Shown here: piece by piece, positions 7,480 to 17,558 of the stretch
Numbering within the stretch: position 1 is the stretch's first letter
How the letters are laid out: every line of letters begins with the position of its first letter
Assembly (NCBI RefSeq): GCF_001650725.1
Contig: NZ_LXVX01000034.1
Location: forward strand, 372,001-436,000
Direction: 5' to 3'
DNA from: Sphingobium sp. TCM1
Lineage (GTDB): Bacteria > Pseudomonadota > Alphaproteobacteria > Sphingomonadales > Sphingomonadaceae
DNA: 64,000 nucleotides
Notes under the pieces: generated by a model
The model's database searches: none
What the model was told of the DNA's origin: nothing
What the model saw: only the letters and a program-made list of their open reading frames with translations
Program-made: the position numbers and the translations under genes

Positions 7480-7944
7480 ATGGCATCGGTCCTGAATTCC
7501 GAGAAAGACGGCGGTAAGCCGCCCAAATCGACGGTAACGCTTCCCCCTGACTATCGGCCTTCGTCCGACGAAGAGTTCATGAATCCGTTGCAGCTGGAAT
7601 ATTTCCGGCAGCGCCTCTGGGACTGGAAGAAGCAGATCCTGGCCGAAGCGGAAGGCACGCTGGCCGTGCTGCAGAATGAACCGCTGCGGGAACCCGACCT
7701 CAACGACCGGGCGTCGAGCGAGACGGACTGGTCGATCGAACTGCGCACCCGTGATCGCCAGCGCAAGCTGATTTCGAAGATCGACGCGGCGCTTCGCCGA
7801 ATCGACGATGGCGAATATGGCTATTGCGAAGTGACCGGCGAACCCATTTCGCTGGGCCGGCTCGAAGCCCGACCGATCGCGACGATGACCGTCGAGGCGC
7901 AGGAGCGGCACGAGCGGCAGGAAAAAGTCTCTCGCGACGATTAA
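7480..7944 (+). CDS. dksA: RNA polymerase-binding transcription factor DksA (single-Cys type)
   Basis: Protein of 154 aa that enters the RNA polymerase secondary channel and works with ppGpp on transcription initiation. A coiled coil (about 45-105) carries the tip motif DLNDRA (DxxDxA), as in active DksA. The zinc-finger region GYCEVTGEPISLGRL....RPIATMTVEAQERHE keeps only one of the four zinc cysteines, which is usual for alphaproteobacterial DksA and implies zinc-independent folding. The start ATG has GGAGAG 4 nt upstream. A strong terminator hairpin follows 15 bp after the stop, with the PilZ gene directly behind it. Confidence 0.95.
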   Translation: MASVLNSEKDGGKPPKSTVTLPPDYRPSSDEEFMNPLQLEYFRQRLWDWKKQILAEAEGTLAVLQNEPLREPDLNDRASSETDWSIELRTRDRQRKLISKIDAALRRIDDGEYGYCEVTGEPISLGRLEARPIATMTVEAQERHERQEKVSRDD

Positions 7945-7958
7945 CCTTTTTTCCATTT

Positions 7959-8007
7959 CCCGCGAATAGCTTGGCAGCGACTGAACGATAGCTATTCGCG
8001 GGTTTTT
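7959..8007 (+). terminator. Strong rho-independent terminator after dksA, abutting the PilZ start
   Basis: A perfect 13-bp stem (7959-7971 with 7990-8002, arms CCCGCGAATAGCT and AGCTATTCGCGGG) has an 18-nt loop and is followed by TTTTT (8003-8007). The next gene's ATG is at 8009, so the terminator occupies the place where its ribosome-binding site should be. Confidence 0.9.
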
Positions 8008-8008
8008 C

Positions 8009-8380
8009 ATGGAAGACGACCAGGGCATTTCCGACCGGGGGCCGGCGCGATCCGCGCCGCGCGACAGCCTGTTCCTTTTGACCAGCCTCATTTCGTCTGA
8101 GGGGGAGGATCTGGGCAAGGCCCGAATCCGCAACCTGTCCGCGACCGGACTGATGGCGGATTGCGAGCGTCCCGTGGCGGCCGGAACCCGCATCGAACTG
8201 GATCTGCGCGGCGTCGGCAGGGTCTGCGGCAGCGTGGCCTGGTCGCGGGGGGACAAGATCGGAGTGGCGTTCGATGCGTCGATCGATCCGCAACTCGCGC
8301 GCAGGTCGGTGACGTCCGGCGCGACCCCGCAGATGCCGGATTATCTGCGCACGCATCAGCCGCCTCGCATGCGGCGCTGA
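8009..8380 (+). CDS. PilZ-domain protein, probable c-di-GMP effector
   Basis: Protein of 123 aa with both c-di-GMP-binding motifs of PilZ: RSAPR (RxxxR, about residues 14-18) and NLSATG ((D/N)xSxxG, about 43-48), followed by beta-strands ending VAWSRGDKIGVAF. The domain fills most of the protein, so it likely acts by binding a partner. The ATG at 8009 is preceded by the dksA terminator hairpin and no Shine-Dalgarno sequence is visible. No good alternative start exists before the RxxxR motif. Expression may therefore need read-through from dksA or a leaderless transcript starting at the ATG. Confidence 0.85.
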   Translation: MEDDQGISDRGPARSAPRDSLFLLTSLISSEGEDLGKARIRNLSATGLMADCERPVAAGTRIELDLRGVGRVCGSVAWSRGDKIGVAFDASIDPQLARRSVTSGATPQMPDYLRTHQPPRMRR

Positions 8381-8419
8381 TATCAGTCGCCGGCAAATCC
8401 GGCGCCAGCCAATAAGAAA

Positions 8420-8450
8420 CCCCGCGAACCGATGGTTCCGGGGCCTTTTC
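8420..8450 (+). terminator. Rho-independent terminator after the PilZ gene
   Basis: The left arm CCCCG(c)GAACC (8420-8430, one bulged base) pairs with GGTTCCGGGG (8434-8443) around a 3-nt loop, followed by CCTTTTC. Confidence 0.6.
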
Positions 8451-8549
8451 GTGCGGTCGATCCGCTCTTTCATACTTTTGGTCGAGGGGTCGGACCGGCG
8501 GTCTTCGCCGCCGGTTCCTGACCTCCTCCCGGAAGGGCGGCAGCCCTGT

Positions 8550-8708
8550 TCAGTGCTGCCCGGCCATTTCCTCCTTGAGCCGCAATTTCTGCTTCTTGAG
8601 CGAGGCCACCAGGATCGCGTCGGGCATCGGCCGACTCGATTCCGCCTTGATTCGGGCCTCAAGGCCGGCATGCTTGGCTGAAAGAGCTGAAACGTGGCTA
8701 TTTTCCAT
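8550..8708 (-). CDS. YdcH family (DUF465) small protein
   Basis: Protein of 52 aa with the DUF465 pattern: an N-terminal HAGLEARI helix, a central DAILVASLKKQKLRLKEE segment and a short C-terminus. It would form an antiparallel helical hairpin. The start ATG at 8708 has a clear AAGGAG ribosome-binding site, which rules out the longer frame beginning at 8753. Function is unknown for the family. A paralogue is read divergently at 8895. An 8-bp GC hairpin without a T-run lies downstream at 8494-8515. Confidence 0.85.
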   Translation of the reverse strand: MENSHVSALSAKHAGLEARIKAESSRPMPDAILVASLKKQKLRLKEEMAGQH

Positions 8709-8894
8709 GACAATCTCCTTACGAGGGTGATGGACGACGAAGTAAATCACCAATCATGGGGCTTGTCTCGCCCTCTTTGATCCTTTGCGATGGGCTGCCC
8801 GCGAATTTGCGGTAGCCCGTCTGTCGCTCCGGCGCTATCAGGGGCCGTTCGGTGCAAATGGGGTCAGAGCAGGACGGTGAGCCGGGAAGATATC

Positions 8895-9074
8895 ATGCGC
8901 CGTCTGGAGCTGCTGCGAGTCGAGCATCGCGACCTCGACGGCGCCATCATGGCGTTGGTGGATGCGGGCGGCGGCGACCAGATGCAGATCGCGCGTCTCA
9001 AGAAGCGCAAGCTGCGCCTGCGCGACGAGATCGCATTGCTGGAGGACCAGCTGGTTCCGGACATCATCGCCTGA
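8895..9074 (+). CDS. YdcH family (DUF465) small protein, second copy
   Basis: Protein of 59 aa. LLRVEHRDLDGAI, QIARLKKRKLRLRDEI and a C-terminal ALLEDQLVPDIIA match DUF465 proteins (YdcH). It is a diverged paralogue of the minus-strand gene at 8550-8708. ATG at 8895 is taken as start; GTG at 8877 in the same frame is also possible. No strong ribosome-binding site is seen for either. Function is unknown; these are small helical-hairpin proteins common in sphingomonads. Confidence 0.78.
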   Translation: MRRLELLRVEHRDLDGAIMALVDAGGGDQMQIARLKKRKLRLRDEIALLEDQLVPDIIA

Positions 9075-9179
9075 TCGGCCCGCCCGAATTTTCGTCCGCG
9101 GCGCGTCCGTCGCCCCCGAATGGGACAGGGCGCGATTAACGGACCTGACAGAATTGCACTATTATGTCAGTCATTGCCC

Positions 9180-9650
9180 ATGAAGAACGCAGCCTTTCTT
9201 GATCCTGGCCTCCATCGGCGCCTCGTCGACGGCCTCTATCTGGAAGCCATGGTGATGGCGGATGAGGCGCGGGCCTATTTCGATCGCGGCACGCCGGACG
9301 AGCAGGAGATACAGGATCCGCTGCGCCGCGTCGCCTTCGCCTGCGAATCGCTCAAGGTGACGACCCGGCTGATGCATGTCATCGCCTGGCTGCTCAGCCA
9401 GCGCGCCTGGCAGCGCGGAGAGATCGGCGCCGCCGACCTCAGCGACGAGAAATATCGGCTCGGGCGGGCCACGCTCACCGATCCGGCGCTGGCTGCCGAT
9501 TTCCCCTTCGCTGCGCGCGCGCTGATCGAGGGGAGCCAGGATCTCTACGATCGGGTCATGCGGCTTCAGGAAAGACTCGACGGCTTGTCCGGCCCATCAG
9601 GTCCTGGCCCGGCGCGGGCGCTGCTCGATCGTCTGAGCACCGCTTTCTGA
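9180..9650 (+). CDS. rcdA: DUF1465 protein, RcdA homologue (regulator of CtrA degradation)
   Basis: Protein of 156 aa matching DUF1465/RcdA: helical, with the diagnostic segment ACESLKVTTRLMHVIAWLLSQRAW (quoted in part; about residues 57-80). In Caulobacter RcdA is an adaptor that helps deliver CtrA and other proteins to ClpXP at the cell pole during the cell cycle. The start is set at ATG 9180 (MKNAAFLD); the in-frame codons before it are not conserved-looking. It is followed by tamA on the same strand. The family assignment is good; a role in CtrA turnover in this organism is inferred. Confidence 0.82.
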   Translation: MKNAAFLDPGLHRRLVDGLYLEAMVMADEARAYFDRGTPDEQEIQDPLRRVAFACESLKVTTRLMHVIAWLLSQRAWQRGEIGAADLSDEKYRLGRATLTDPALAADFPFAARALIEGSQDLYDRVMRLQERLDGLSGPSGPGPARALLDRLSTAF

Positions 9651-9716
9651 TTGCGCGGCGCATTATCGCGCTTCTGGACTGGCCATGGCGGTCGAAGTTG
9701 GTCTAGACCGTTCGCC

Positions 9717-11789
9717 ATGACCCATGGTTTGCGGACCCGACGCCGCACTAACGGCCGCCGCCCGCATCCCACCCGGCTCTGTCTAGCGCCGTTGGTGCTG
9801 CTCGCCCCCTGCATGGCGCAGGCGCAGCAGGCGCCCGCGTCCGAAGTGACACCCCCCGAAGCCGCACCTGACGTGAACGCGCCGCTCGACGCGATGCCGG
9901 ACATCGGTCTGGACTGGCCGGACATGGGGCAGCCCGACAGGATCGATCCGCTGCCCGCCGACCCCGCGGACCAGAACGCCGCCGCGCCGTCCGACCCGTC
10001 CGGGGAGGCGGCGTCGACCGTCGTCGAACCGGTGGAGGATGCGGCGACCTTCGCTGACGCTGGCGAGGAGCGCCGTTACACGGTCGTCCTGGCCGGCGTC
10101 GATGCGATCGCGGACGCCCAGTTCACCCAGCGTTTCGATGAGCTGTCCGCCCTGCGCCTGGGGCAGGACAAGCCCGCCAACCTCGCCCAGATCAACCGGC
10201 GCATAAAGGAAGACCGGGATCTGCTTGATCGCCTGCTGCGTGCCAAGGGCTATTATGCCGCGCGCATCCGCGGCAGCGTGGCGCCTCCTGCGGCGGGCAG
10301 CGACCGGCTGGCGGTCAGCTTCGACATCAATCCGGGCACGCGCTATCTGCTGTCGTCGGTCGATCTTCCGGGGCTTGCGGAAACCGGCGAGCAGGAGCCG
10401 AAACTCCGCGCCGCCTTCCCGCCCAAGGTCGACGATCCGGTCGATGCCGATGCGATCCTGGCCGGGCGCGACAATCTGGCCGCCGTCCTGTCCGAAAGCG
10501 GCTTTCCTTTCGCGAAGGTAGACGAGCCGGACGTGCGGATCGACCATGAGGAGCGCAAGGGCGACCTCGACATCATCGTCACGCCGGGCGGCTTCCGCCG
10601 GTTCGGGGCGATCCGCATGGACGATGACGCGCTGTTCAGCGCGCATCATGTGCAGGAAATCGCCCGTTTCAAGTCCGGCGACACCTATATGGCGTCCGAC
10701 GTCGAGGATCTGCGCCGCGCGATCGTCGCCACCGGCCTCGTGTCGTCGGTCACGCTGACGCCGACGGATGCCGGCGATGGCGAGCATGTCGATCTGGCGG
10801 TCGACATGCGCCCCGCGCCGCTGCGCACGATCGCGGGCGAACTGGGCTATGGCACCGGCGAAGGCTATCGCGCGGAAGTTAGCTGGCAGCATCGCAACCT
10901 GTTCCCGCCCGAAGGCGCGGTGACGCTGCGCGGGGTGATCGGCACGCAGGAGCAGACCGCATCCTTCACCTATCGCCGCAACAATTTCCATCGCCGCGAC
11001 AATGTGCTGACCGGGCTGGTGTCGATCAGCAACATCAAGCGCGACGCCTATGATGCGCGCACCATCACCCTGTCGGGCGGGCTGGAGCGGCAGACCAACA
11101 TCCTGTTCCAGAAGAACTGGGTCTGGCGCGTCGGCGCGGAACTGATCGCCTCGGACGAAGCGGACGCCTTTTCCGGGGGCGCGCGCCGGACCTTCCTGAT
11201 CGGTGCGGTGCCGCTCAGCCTGACCTATGACGGCAGCGACGACCTGCTGAACCCCAGCAAGGGTTTTCGACTGGGCGGCCGGATCAGCCCGGAACTGTCT
11301 TTCCAGGACAAGACCTTCGGCTATGCCAAGGTACAGGTGGATGGCAGCGTCTACCAGCCGGTGGGCGAGCGGGTGGTCGTCGCCGCGCGGGCGCGCTTCG
11401 GCACCATCCTGGGCTCGACCGTCGACCAGATCGCGCCGTCGCGGCGCTTCTATGCCGGTGGCGGCGCGTCGGTGCGCGGCTATGGCTATCAGGCGATCGG
11501 CCCGCGTTATGGCGAGGATGATGATCCGGTCGGTGGCAAGAGCCTGGCCGAATTTTCGCTCGAAAGCCGCATCCGGTTCGGCAATTTCGGCGTGGTGCCC
11601 TTTGTCGATGCGGGCAATATCTCGACCAGCTTCCTGCCGCGCTTCCGCGACCTGCGCATCGGCGCGGGCATGGGCGTGCGCTATTACAGCAATTTCGGGC
11701 CGATCCGCGTCGATGTCGGCACGCCGCTCAACCCCCAGCCGGGTGATCCGAAGGTCGCCGTCTATGTCTCGCTGGGGCAGGCCTTCTGA
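9717..11789 (+). CDS. tamA: Outer-membrane translocation/assembly subunit TamA (Omp85 family)
   Basis: Outer-membrane protein of 690 aa. A signal peptide (ending near CMAQAQQ) is followed by a Pro/Ala/Asp-rich linker, POTRA domains (about 120-330) and a C-terminal 16-strand Omp85 barrel with RRFYAGGGASVRGYGYQ (the Omp85 RGY/lid-lock motif) and a terminal aromatic (VSLGQAF). With TamB it inserts a subset of beta-barrel proteins. The start ATG at 9717 is chosen over an in-frame TTG at 9651 because the signal peptide follows it. Its TGA overlaps the tamB ATG by one base, so the two are co-translated. Confidence 0.92.
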   Translation: MTHGLRTRRRTNGRRPHPTRLCLAPLVLLAPCMAQAQQAPASEVTPPEAAPDVNAPLDAMPDIGLDWPDMGQPDRIDPLPADPADQNAAAPSDPSGEAASTVVEPVEDAATFADAGEERRYTVVLAGVDAIADAQFTQRFDELSALRLGQDKPANLAQINRRIKEDRDLLDRLLRAKGYYAARIRGSVAPPAAGSDRLAVSFDINPGTRYLLSSVDLPGLAETGEQEPKLRAAFPPKVDDPVDADAILAGRDNLAAVLSESGFPFAKVDEPDVRIDHEERKGDLDIIVTPGGFRRFGAIRMDDDALFSAHHVQEIARFKSGDTYMASDVEDLRRAIVATGLVSSVTLTPTDAGDGEHVDLAVDMRPAPLRTIAGELGYGTGEGYRAEVSWQHRNLFPPEGAVTLRGVIGTQEQTASFTYRRNNFHRRDNVLTGLVSISNIKRDAYDARTITLSGGLERQTNILFQKNWVWRVGAELIASDEADAFSGGARRTFLIGAVPLSLTYDGSDDLLNPSKGFRLGGRISPELSFQDKTFGYAKVQVDGSVYQPVGERVVVAARARFGTILGSTVDQIAPSRRFYAGGGASVRGYGYQAIGPRYGEDDDPVGGKSLAEFSLESRIRFGNFGVVPFVDAGNISTSFLPRFRDLRIGAGMGVRYYSNFGPIRVDVGTPLNPQPGDPKVAVYVSLGQAF

Positions 11790-14700
11790 TGGCCGACGAC
11801 GCGCCTTCGCCCGCCACCGTCACGCCGCCGCCTTTGGTGACCCATCGGCGTGCCTGGGATGGGCGCTGGCAGCGCTGGGTGGCGGGGCTGCTGGCGGCGG
11901 CGTTGCTGGTCGTCGTCGGCGCGCTGGCCTGGCTCGACACGTCGGGCGGCCATCGCTACCTTGCCGGCCGCATCGCCACGATCAAGTCCGCATCGGGCCT
12001 GCGCATCCATGTCGGCGCGATCGAGGGCAGCATCTATCGCAAGGCGGTACTGCGCAACCTGACCCTGTCCGATCCCAAGGGGCGCTTCTTGGATGCGCCG
12101 CGCGTCGAACTGGACTGGTGGCCCTTCGCCTGGCTGTCCAACCGGCTGGACATCGACCGGCTCGCCATTCCGCAGGCGACGCTGCACAAGCTGCCCCGGC
12201 TTAATCCGACCCAGCGGCGCGGCCCGATCCTGCCGGGCTTCGACATTCGCCTGATGCAGTTTTCGGTTGGCCGGCTGACGATCGCGCCTGCCGTCACCGG
12301 CCGTATCCAGACCGCGACGATGACGGGGGATGCCGACATTCGCGGCGGCCGCGCGATCATCGACCTGGCGGCGCGGACGCTCGACGGCAGCGATGCGCTC
12401 ACGATCGCGCTCGACAGCCGGCCGGACGACGACCGTTTCAAGCTGGACGTTACCGTCAATGCGCCGAAAGGCGGTGTGCTGGCGGCGATGGCGGGCCTGA
12501 AGCAGGACGCCAATCTGCGCATCGGCGGCAAGGGCAGCTGGAGCCGCTGGGACGGGCGGCTGGCAGCCATGGTCGATGGGGATGCGGCCGCCGACTTCGT
12601 TCTGGCGGCGCGCAGCGGGGCCTATTCGGCGCGCGGCACGATCGAGACGGCCGCTATCGCCGGCAATGGCCTGTTCCGCCGCATGGCCGATCCGCGCCTG
12701 TCGGTACGCGCCAGCGGCACGATGGTCGACCGGGTGATCGACGGTAGGATGGCTCTGCGCTCCGCCGCCTTCGACCTGGATGCCGACGGCGCGATCGACC
12801 TGCGCAACAATGCGCTCGACAATCTGTTGATCGACCTGAAACTGTCGCGGCCGCAGGCGTTGCTCCGGACCATGCGTGGCCGTGACATCGCCGCGAAGAT
12901 CCGGCTCGACGGTCCGTTCAGCACGCCGGGCTACGAATATCTGCTGACGGCGCGCGAACTGGCCTTCGACAGGACCGTGATCCGCGACGTGCGGGCCGAA
13001 GGTAAGGGCAGGCAGGCCGCCAACGGCTCCGTTATGGTCCCGCTCCGGCTGCGCGCGCGCCGGCTGGATGGGCAAGGCGAACTGGTCGAGGGCATTGTCC
13101 GCAATTTTCAGCTCGATGGCGTGCTGCAACTGAAGGGGCAGCAGATCGTCAGCAATCCGATGCAGTTCCGTTCGGACAAGCTGCGCGGCAAGCTGGTGAT
13201 GATCGCCGACCTCAAGACCGGCCGTTATGATTTCGGTCTGGACGGGCAGATCAGCAACCTGTTCATTCGCGGGCTGGGCATTGTCGACCTGACGTCCAAG
13301 CTGCGGGCCGTGCCGCGCCGCGACGGCAGCTTCGGCCTTGGCGGCACTGCGCTGGCGCGGGTACGGCGGCTCGACAATGATTTCCTGCGCACGCTGGGCG
13401 GCGGCCTGCCGACCGCGCGCAGCGGACTGGAACTGCGGCCCGACGGGCAATTGGCGCTCAGCAATCTGCGCCTCGAATCGCCGCTGTTGACGCTGGCGGG
13501 GCAGGGTCTGCGCCACCGCGACGGGACATTGCATCTGGAGGGCAGCGGGCGCCATGGCCGCTATGGCCCCGTCACCCTGACGCTGGACGGCCGGATCGAG
13601 CGCCCGACCATCGACCTGCTGCTGGCCCGGCCGATGGACGCACTGGGCCTGCGCGACGTGCGGGCGAAGCTGATCCCCGACGCCAACGGCTACAGCTACA
13701 CAGCCAATGGCGGATCGACGCTCGGCCCGTTCACCGGGCGTGGCGTGATTCTGCTGCCCCCGGGCGGGCAGGCGGTGGTGCGGGTCGCCAATCTTGCCGT
13801 CTCCGGTGTCACCGCCAGCGGCGACATTCGCCCGGTCGCGGGCGGACTGGCCGGACAGCTCGGCGTGCTCGGCCCCGTTACCGGCTATATCAATTTCAGG
13901 CCGGTGAACGATGCGCAGCAGGTGCAGCTCAAGCTCACCGCCAATGACGCCAGTTTCGAGGGGCCGACCATCATCGCGGTGCGGCGCGGCACGCTGGACG
14001 GCACTATCCTGCTCGATCCCGACGGCACGACGGTCACGGCCACGGCGCAGGCGCGTGGGCTGCGCGTGGGCGGCGCGCTGCTCGGCCGCTTCGCGGCAAA
14101 CGCCGAACTGGTCGATGGCAAGGGGCAGATACGCGGCAGCCTGTCGGGCCAGCGCGGCCGCCTCTTCGAGCTTCAGGGCGAGGCGCAGGTCGAACCCGAC
14201 CGCATCCGCCTGTCGGCCGGCGGCACGATCGACAAGCGCCCCATCCGCCTCAATCGCGCGGCGCTGCTGACCCGGACCGAGGATGGCTGGCGCCTGTCGC
14301 CGACGACGGTCAGCTATGCCGGCGGATCGCTGCAACTGGCTGGCGAACTGGGCAGCGCATCGACCCATATCGAAGCGCGCATGGAAAAGCTCCCGCTGTC
14401 GCTGCTCGACATCGCCTATGACAATCTGGGCCTTGGCGGCATGGCGACCGGATCGCTCAGCTACGCCCAGCCGCGCGGCGGCCTTCCCACCGGCAAGGCG
14501 GAGCTGCGCATTCGCGGCCTGTCCCGCTCCGGCCTGTCGTTGAGTTCACGGCCGGTCGATGTCGGCGTCAATGCCGCGCTGACGTCGGATCGGCTGGCGA
14601 CCCGGATGATCTTCGTCGCCGACGGCAAGACGATCGGCCGGGGGCAGGCGCTGCTGACGCCGCTTGGCCGCGAGGGCGGGCTGGTGCAGCGGCTGAATGC

Positions 14701-15985
14701 CGCGCCGCTGTTCGCGCAGCTGCGCTTTGGCGGCACGGCCGACACGCTCTGGCGCCTCACCGGCGTCGAGATTGTCGACATCAGCGGTCCGGTCAGCGTG
14801 ACGGCCGACATGCGCGGCACGCTGGGCGATCCGCTGATCACCGGGCAGCTAGCGACCGACAAGGCCGCGATCAACAGCCCCGTCACCGGTATGCGGCTGC
14901 GCGATGTCCGGGCGCGGGGCCGCTTCTCCGGTGCCCAGCTCGTCATTTCCAGCTTCGCCGCGACGGCGCAGAATGGCGGCACGGTCAACGGCACGGGCCG
15001 CTTCACCTTCAACGGCATAGCGGGCGTCGGCATGGACCTGGCGCTCCAGGCCGACAATGCCGCGCTGCTGGAGCGCGACGATATCGCCGCGACCGTCACC
15101 GGGCCGATCACCCTGCGATCGGACGGGGTGGGCGGCACGATCGGCGGCGACCTGACGCTCAACCGCAGCCGTTTCACCATGGGGCGCGCCGCCGCCGTGG
15201 CGCAGATTCCGGAACTGCGCGTGGTCGAGATCAACCGGCGCGGCGAGGAGATCGAACAGCAGCGCGCCACCGTGCCCTGGGCGCTGGCGGTGAAGGCGCG
15301 TGCACGCAATCGCCTGACCGTCACGGGCCTTGGCCTCGACAGCGAATGGCGGGCCGACCTGACGATCGGCGGAACCGTGACCAGCCCGGCCATCGCGGGC
15401 CGGGCGGAACTGGTGCGTGGCGGCTATGAATTTGCCGGGCGCCGCTTCGAACTGCGCGAAGGCCATATCCAGTTCGATGGCCGGACCCCGGTCAACCCGA
15501 CGCTCGACATCAGCGCCGAAGCCGATGTCAGCGACCTGTCCGCCACCATCCATGTCGGCGGCACCGGGCTGCGCCCCGACATCAGCTTCACCAGCACGCC
15601 GGCCCTGCCGCAGGACGAACTGCTCTCGCGCATCCTGTTCGGCACGTCGATCACCAACCTGTCCGCGCCCGAAGCGCTCCAGCTCGCTTCGGCGGTCGGC
15701 TCTCTCCAGGGGGGAAGCGGGCTGGACCCGATCAACGCGGTGCGCAAGGCGGCGGGCCTCGACCGGCTGCGCATCATCGCCGCCGATCCGACCCAGGGGC
15801 AGGGCACGTCGATCGCGGCGGGCAAATATCTGACCCGCAAGACCTATGTGGAACTCATCACCGACGGGCAGGGCTATTCGGCGACGCGTATCGAATATCA
15901 GGTCACGCGCTGGCTCTCGCTGCTGGGCGCCATCTCCACGCTGGGGCGCCAGAGCGCCAACGTCCGCATATCCAGGGATTATTGA
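11789..15985 (+). CDS. tamB: Translocation and assembly module protein TamB (AsmA-like, DUF490)
   Basis: Protein of 1398 aa. A single N-terminal membrane anchor (about 32-52, AGLLAAALLVVVGALAWL) precedes a very long repetitive beta-strand region spanning the periplasm. The C-terminal DUF490/TamB domain contains GRAELVRGGYEFAGRRFELREG and PALPQDELLSRILFG, both typical. It partners with the upstream TamA barrel and may also carry phospholipids between the membranes. The start overlaps the tamA stop (TGATG). The following sdaA begins a few bases after its stop. Confidence 0.93.
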   Translation: MADDAPSPATVTPPPLVTHRRAWDGRWQRWVAGLLAAALLVVVGALAWLDTSGGHRYLAGRIATIKSASGLRIHVGAIEGSIYRKAVLRNLTLSDPKGRFLDAPRVELDWWPFAWLSNRLDIDRLAIPQATLHKLPRLNPTQRRGPILPGFDIRLMQFSVGRLTIAPAVTGRIQTATMTGDADIRGGRAIIDLAARTLDGSDALTIALDSRPDDDRFKLDVTVNAPKGGVLAAMAGLKQDANLRIGGKGSWSRWDGRLAAMVDGDAAADFVLAARSGAYSARGTIETAAIAGNGLFRRMADPRLSVRASGTMVDRVIDGRMALRSAAFDLDADGAIDLRNNALDNLLIDLKLSRPQALLRTMRGRDIAAKIRLDGPFSTPGYEYLLTARELAFDRTVIRDVRAEGKGRQAANGSVMVPLRLRARRLDGQGELVEGIVRNFQLDGVLQLKGQQIVSNPMQFRSDKLRGKLVMIADLKTGRYDFGLDGQISNLFIRGLGIVDLTSKLRAVPRRDGSFGLGGTALARVRRLDNDFLRTLGGGLPTARSGLELRPDGQLALSNLRLESPLLTLAGQGLRHRDGTLHLEGSGRHGRYGPVTLTLDGRIERPTIDLLLARPMDALGLRDVRAKLIPDANGYSYTANGGSTLGPFTGRGVILLPPGGQAVVRVANLAVSGVTASGDIRPVAGGLAGQLGVLGPVTGYINFRPVNDAQQVQLKLTANDASFEGPTIIAVRRGTLDGTILLDPDGTTVTATAQARGLRVGGALLGRFAANAELVDGKGQIRGSLSGQRGRLFELQGEAQVEPDRIRLSAGGTIDKRPIRLNRAALLTRTEDGWRLSPTTVSYAGGSLQLAGELGSASTHIEARMEKLPLSLLDIAYDNLGLGGMATGSLSYAQPRGGLPTGKAELRIRGLSRSGLSLSSRPVDVGVNAALTSDRLATRMIFVADGKTIGRGQALLTPLGREGGLVQRLNAAPLFAQLRFGGTADTLWRLTGVEIVDISGPVSVTADMRGTLGDPLITGQLATDKAAINSPVTGMRLRDVRARGRFSGAQLVISSFAATAQNGGTVNGTGRFTFNGIAGVGMDLALQADNAALLERDDIAATVTGPITLRSDGVGGTIGGDLTLNRSRFTMGRAAAVAQIPELRVVEINRRGEEIEQQRATVPWALAVKARARNRLTVTGLGLDSEWRADLTIGGTVTSPAIAGRAELVRGGYEFAGRRFELREGHIQFDGRTPVNPTLDISAEADVSDLSATIHVGGTGLRPDISFTSTPALPQDELLSRILFGTSITNLSAPEALQLASAVGSLQGGSGLDPINAVRKAAGLDRLRIIAADPTQGQGTSIAAGKYLTRKTYVELITDGQGYSATRIEYQVTRWLSLLGAISTLGRQSANVRISRDY

Positions 15986-15987
15986 CT

Positions 15988-17382
<1,395 letters not shown>

Positions 17383-17558
17383 GCAGGCCGTTTCGGTTCA
17401 TCGTCCGTTCCCCACAATGTTGCGACGAACGGAGCCAGTCTTGTGTCATTAATGGCACATAATCAAATGTTTATCTCCTGTTCATGAAACCAACGCGGCT
17501 TTTCCGGCTTGAGCGTCTCACCCCCTGAGGGGGAAGAGAATGAGAACGGAGAATCCCT

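Noticed and set aside
8494..8515. Terminator after the leftward YdcH-like gene
   Set aside because: The ACCGGCGG/CCGCCGGT hairpin is real, but neither strand has a T-run after it, so it was not listed as a terminator.
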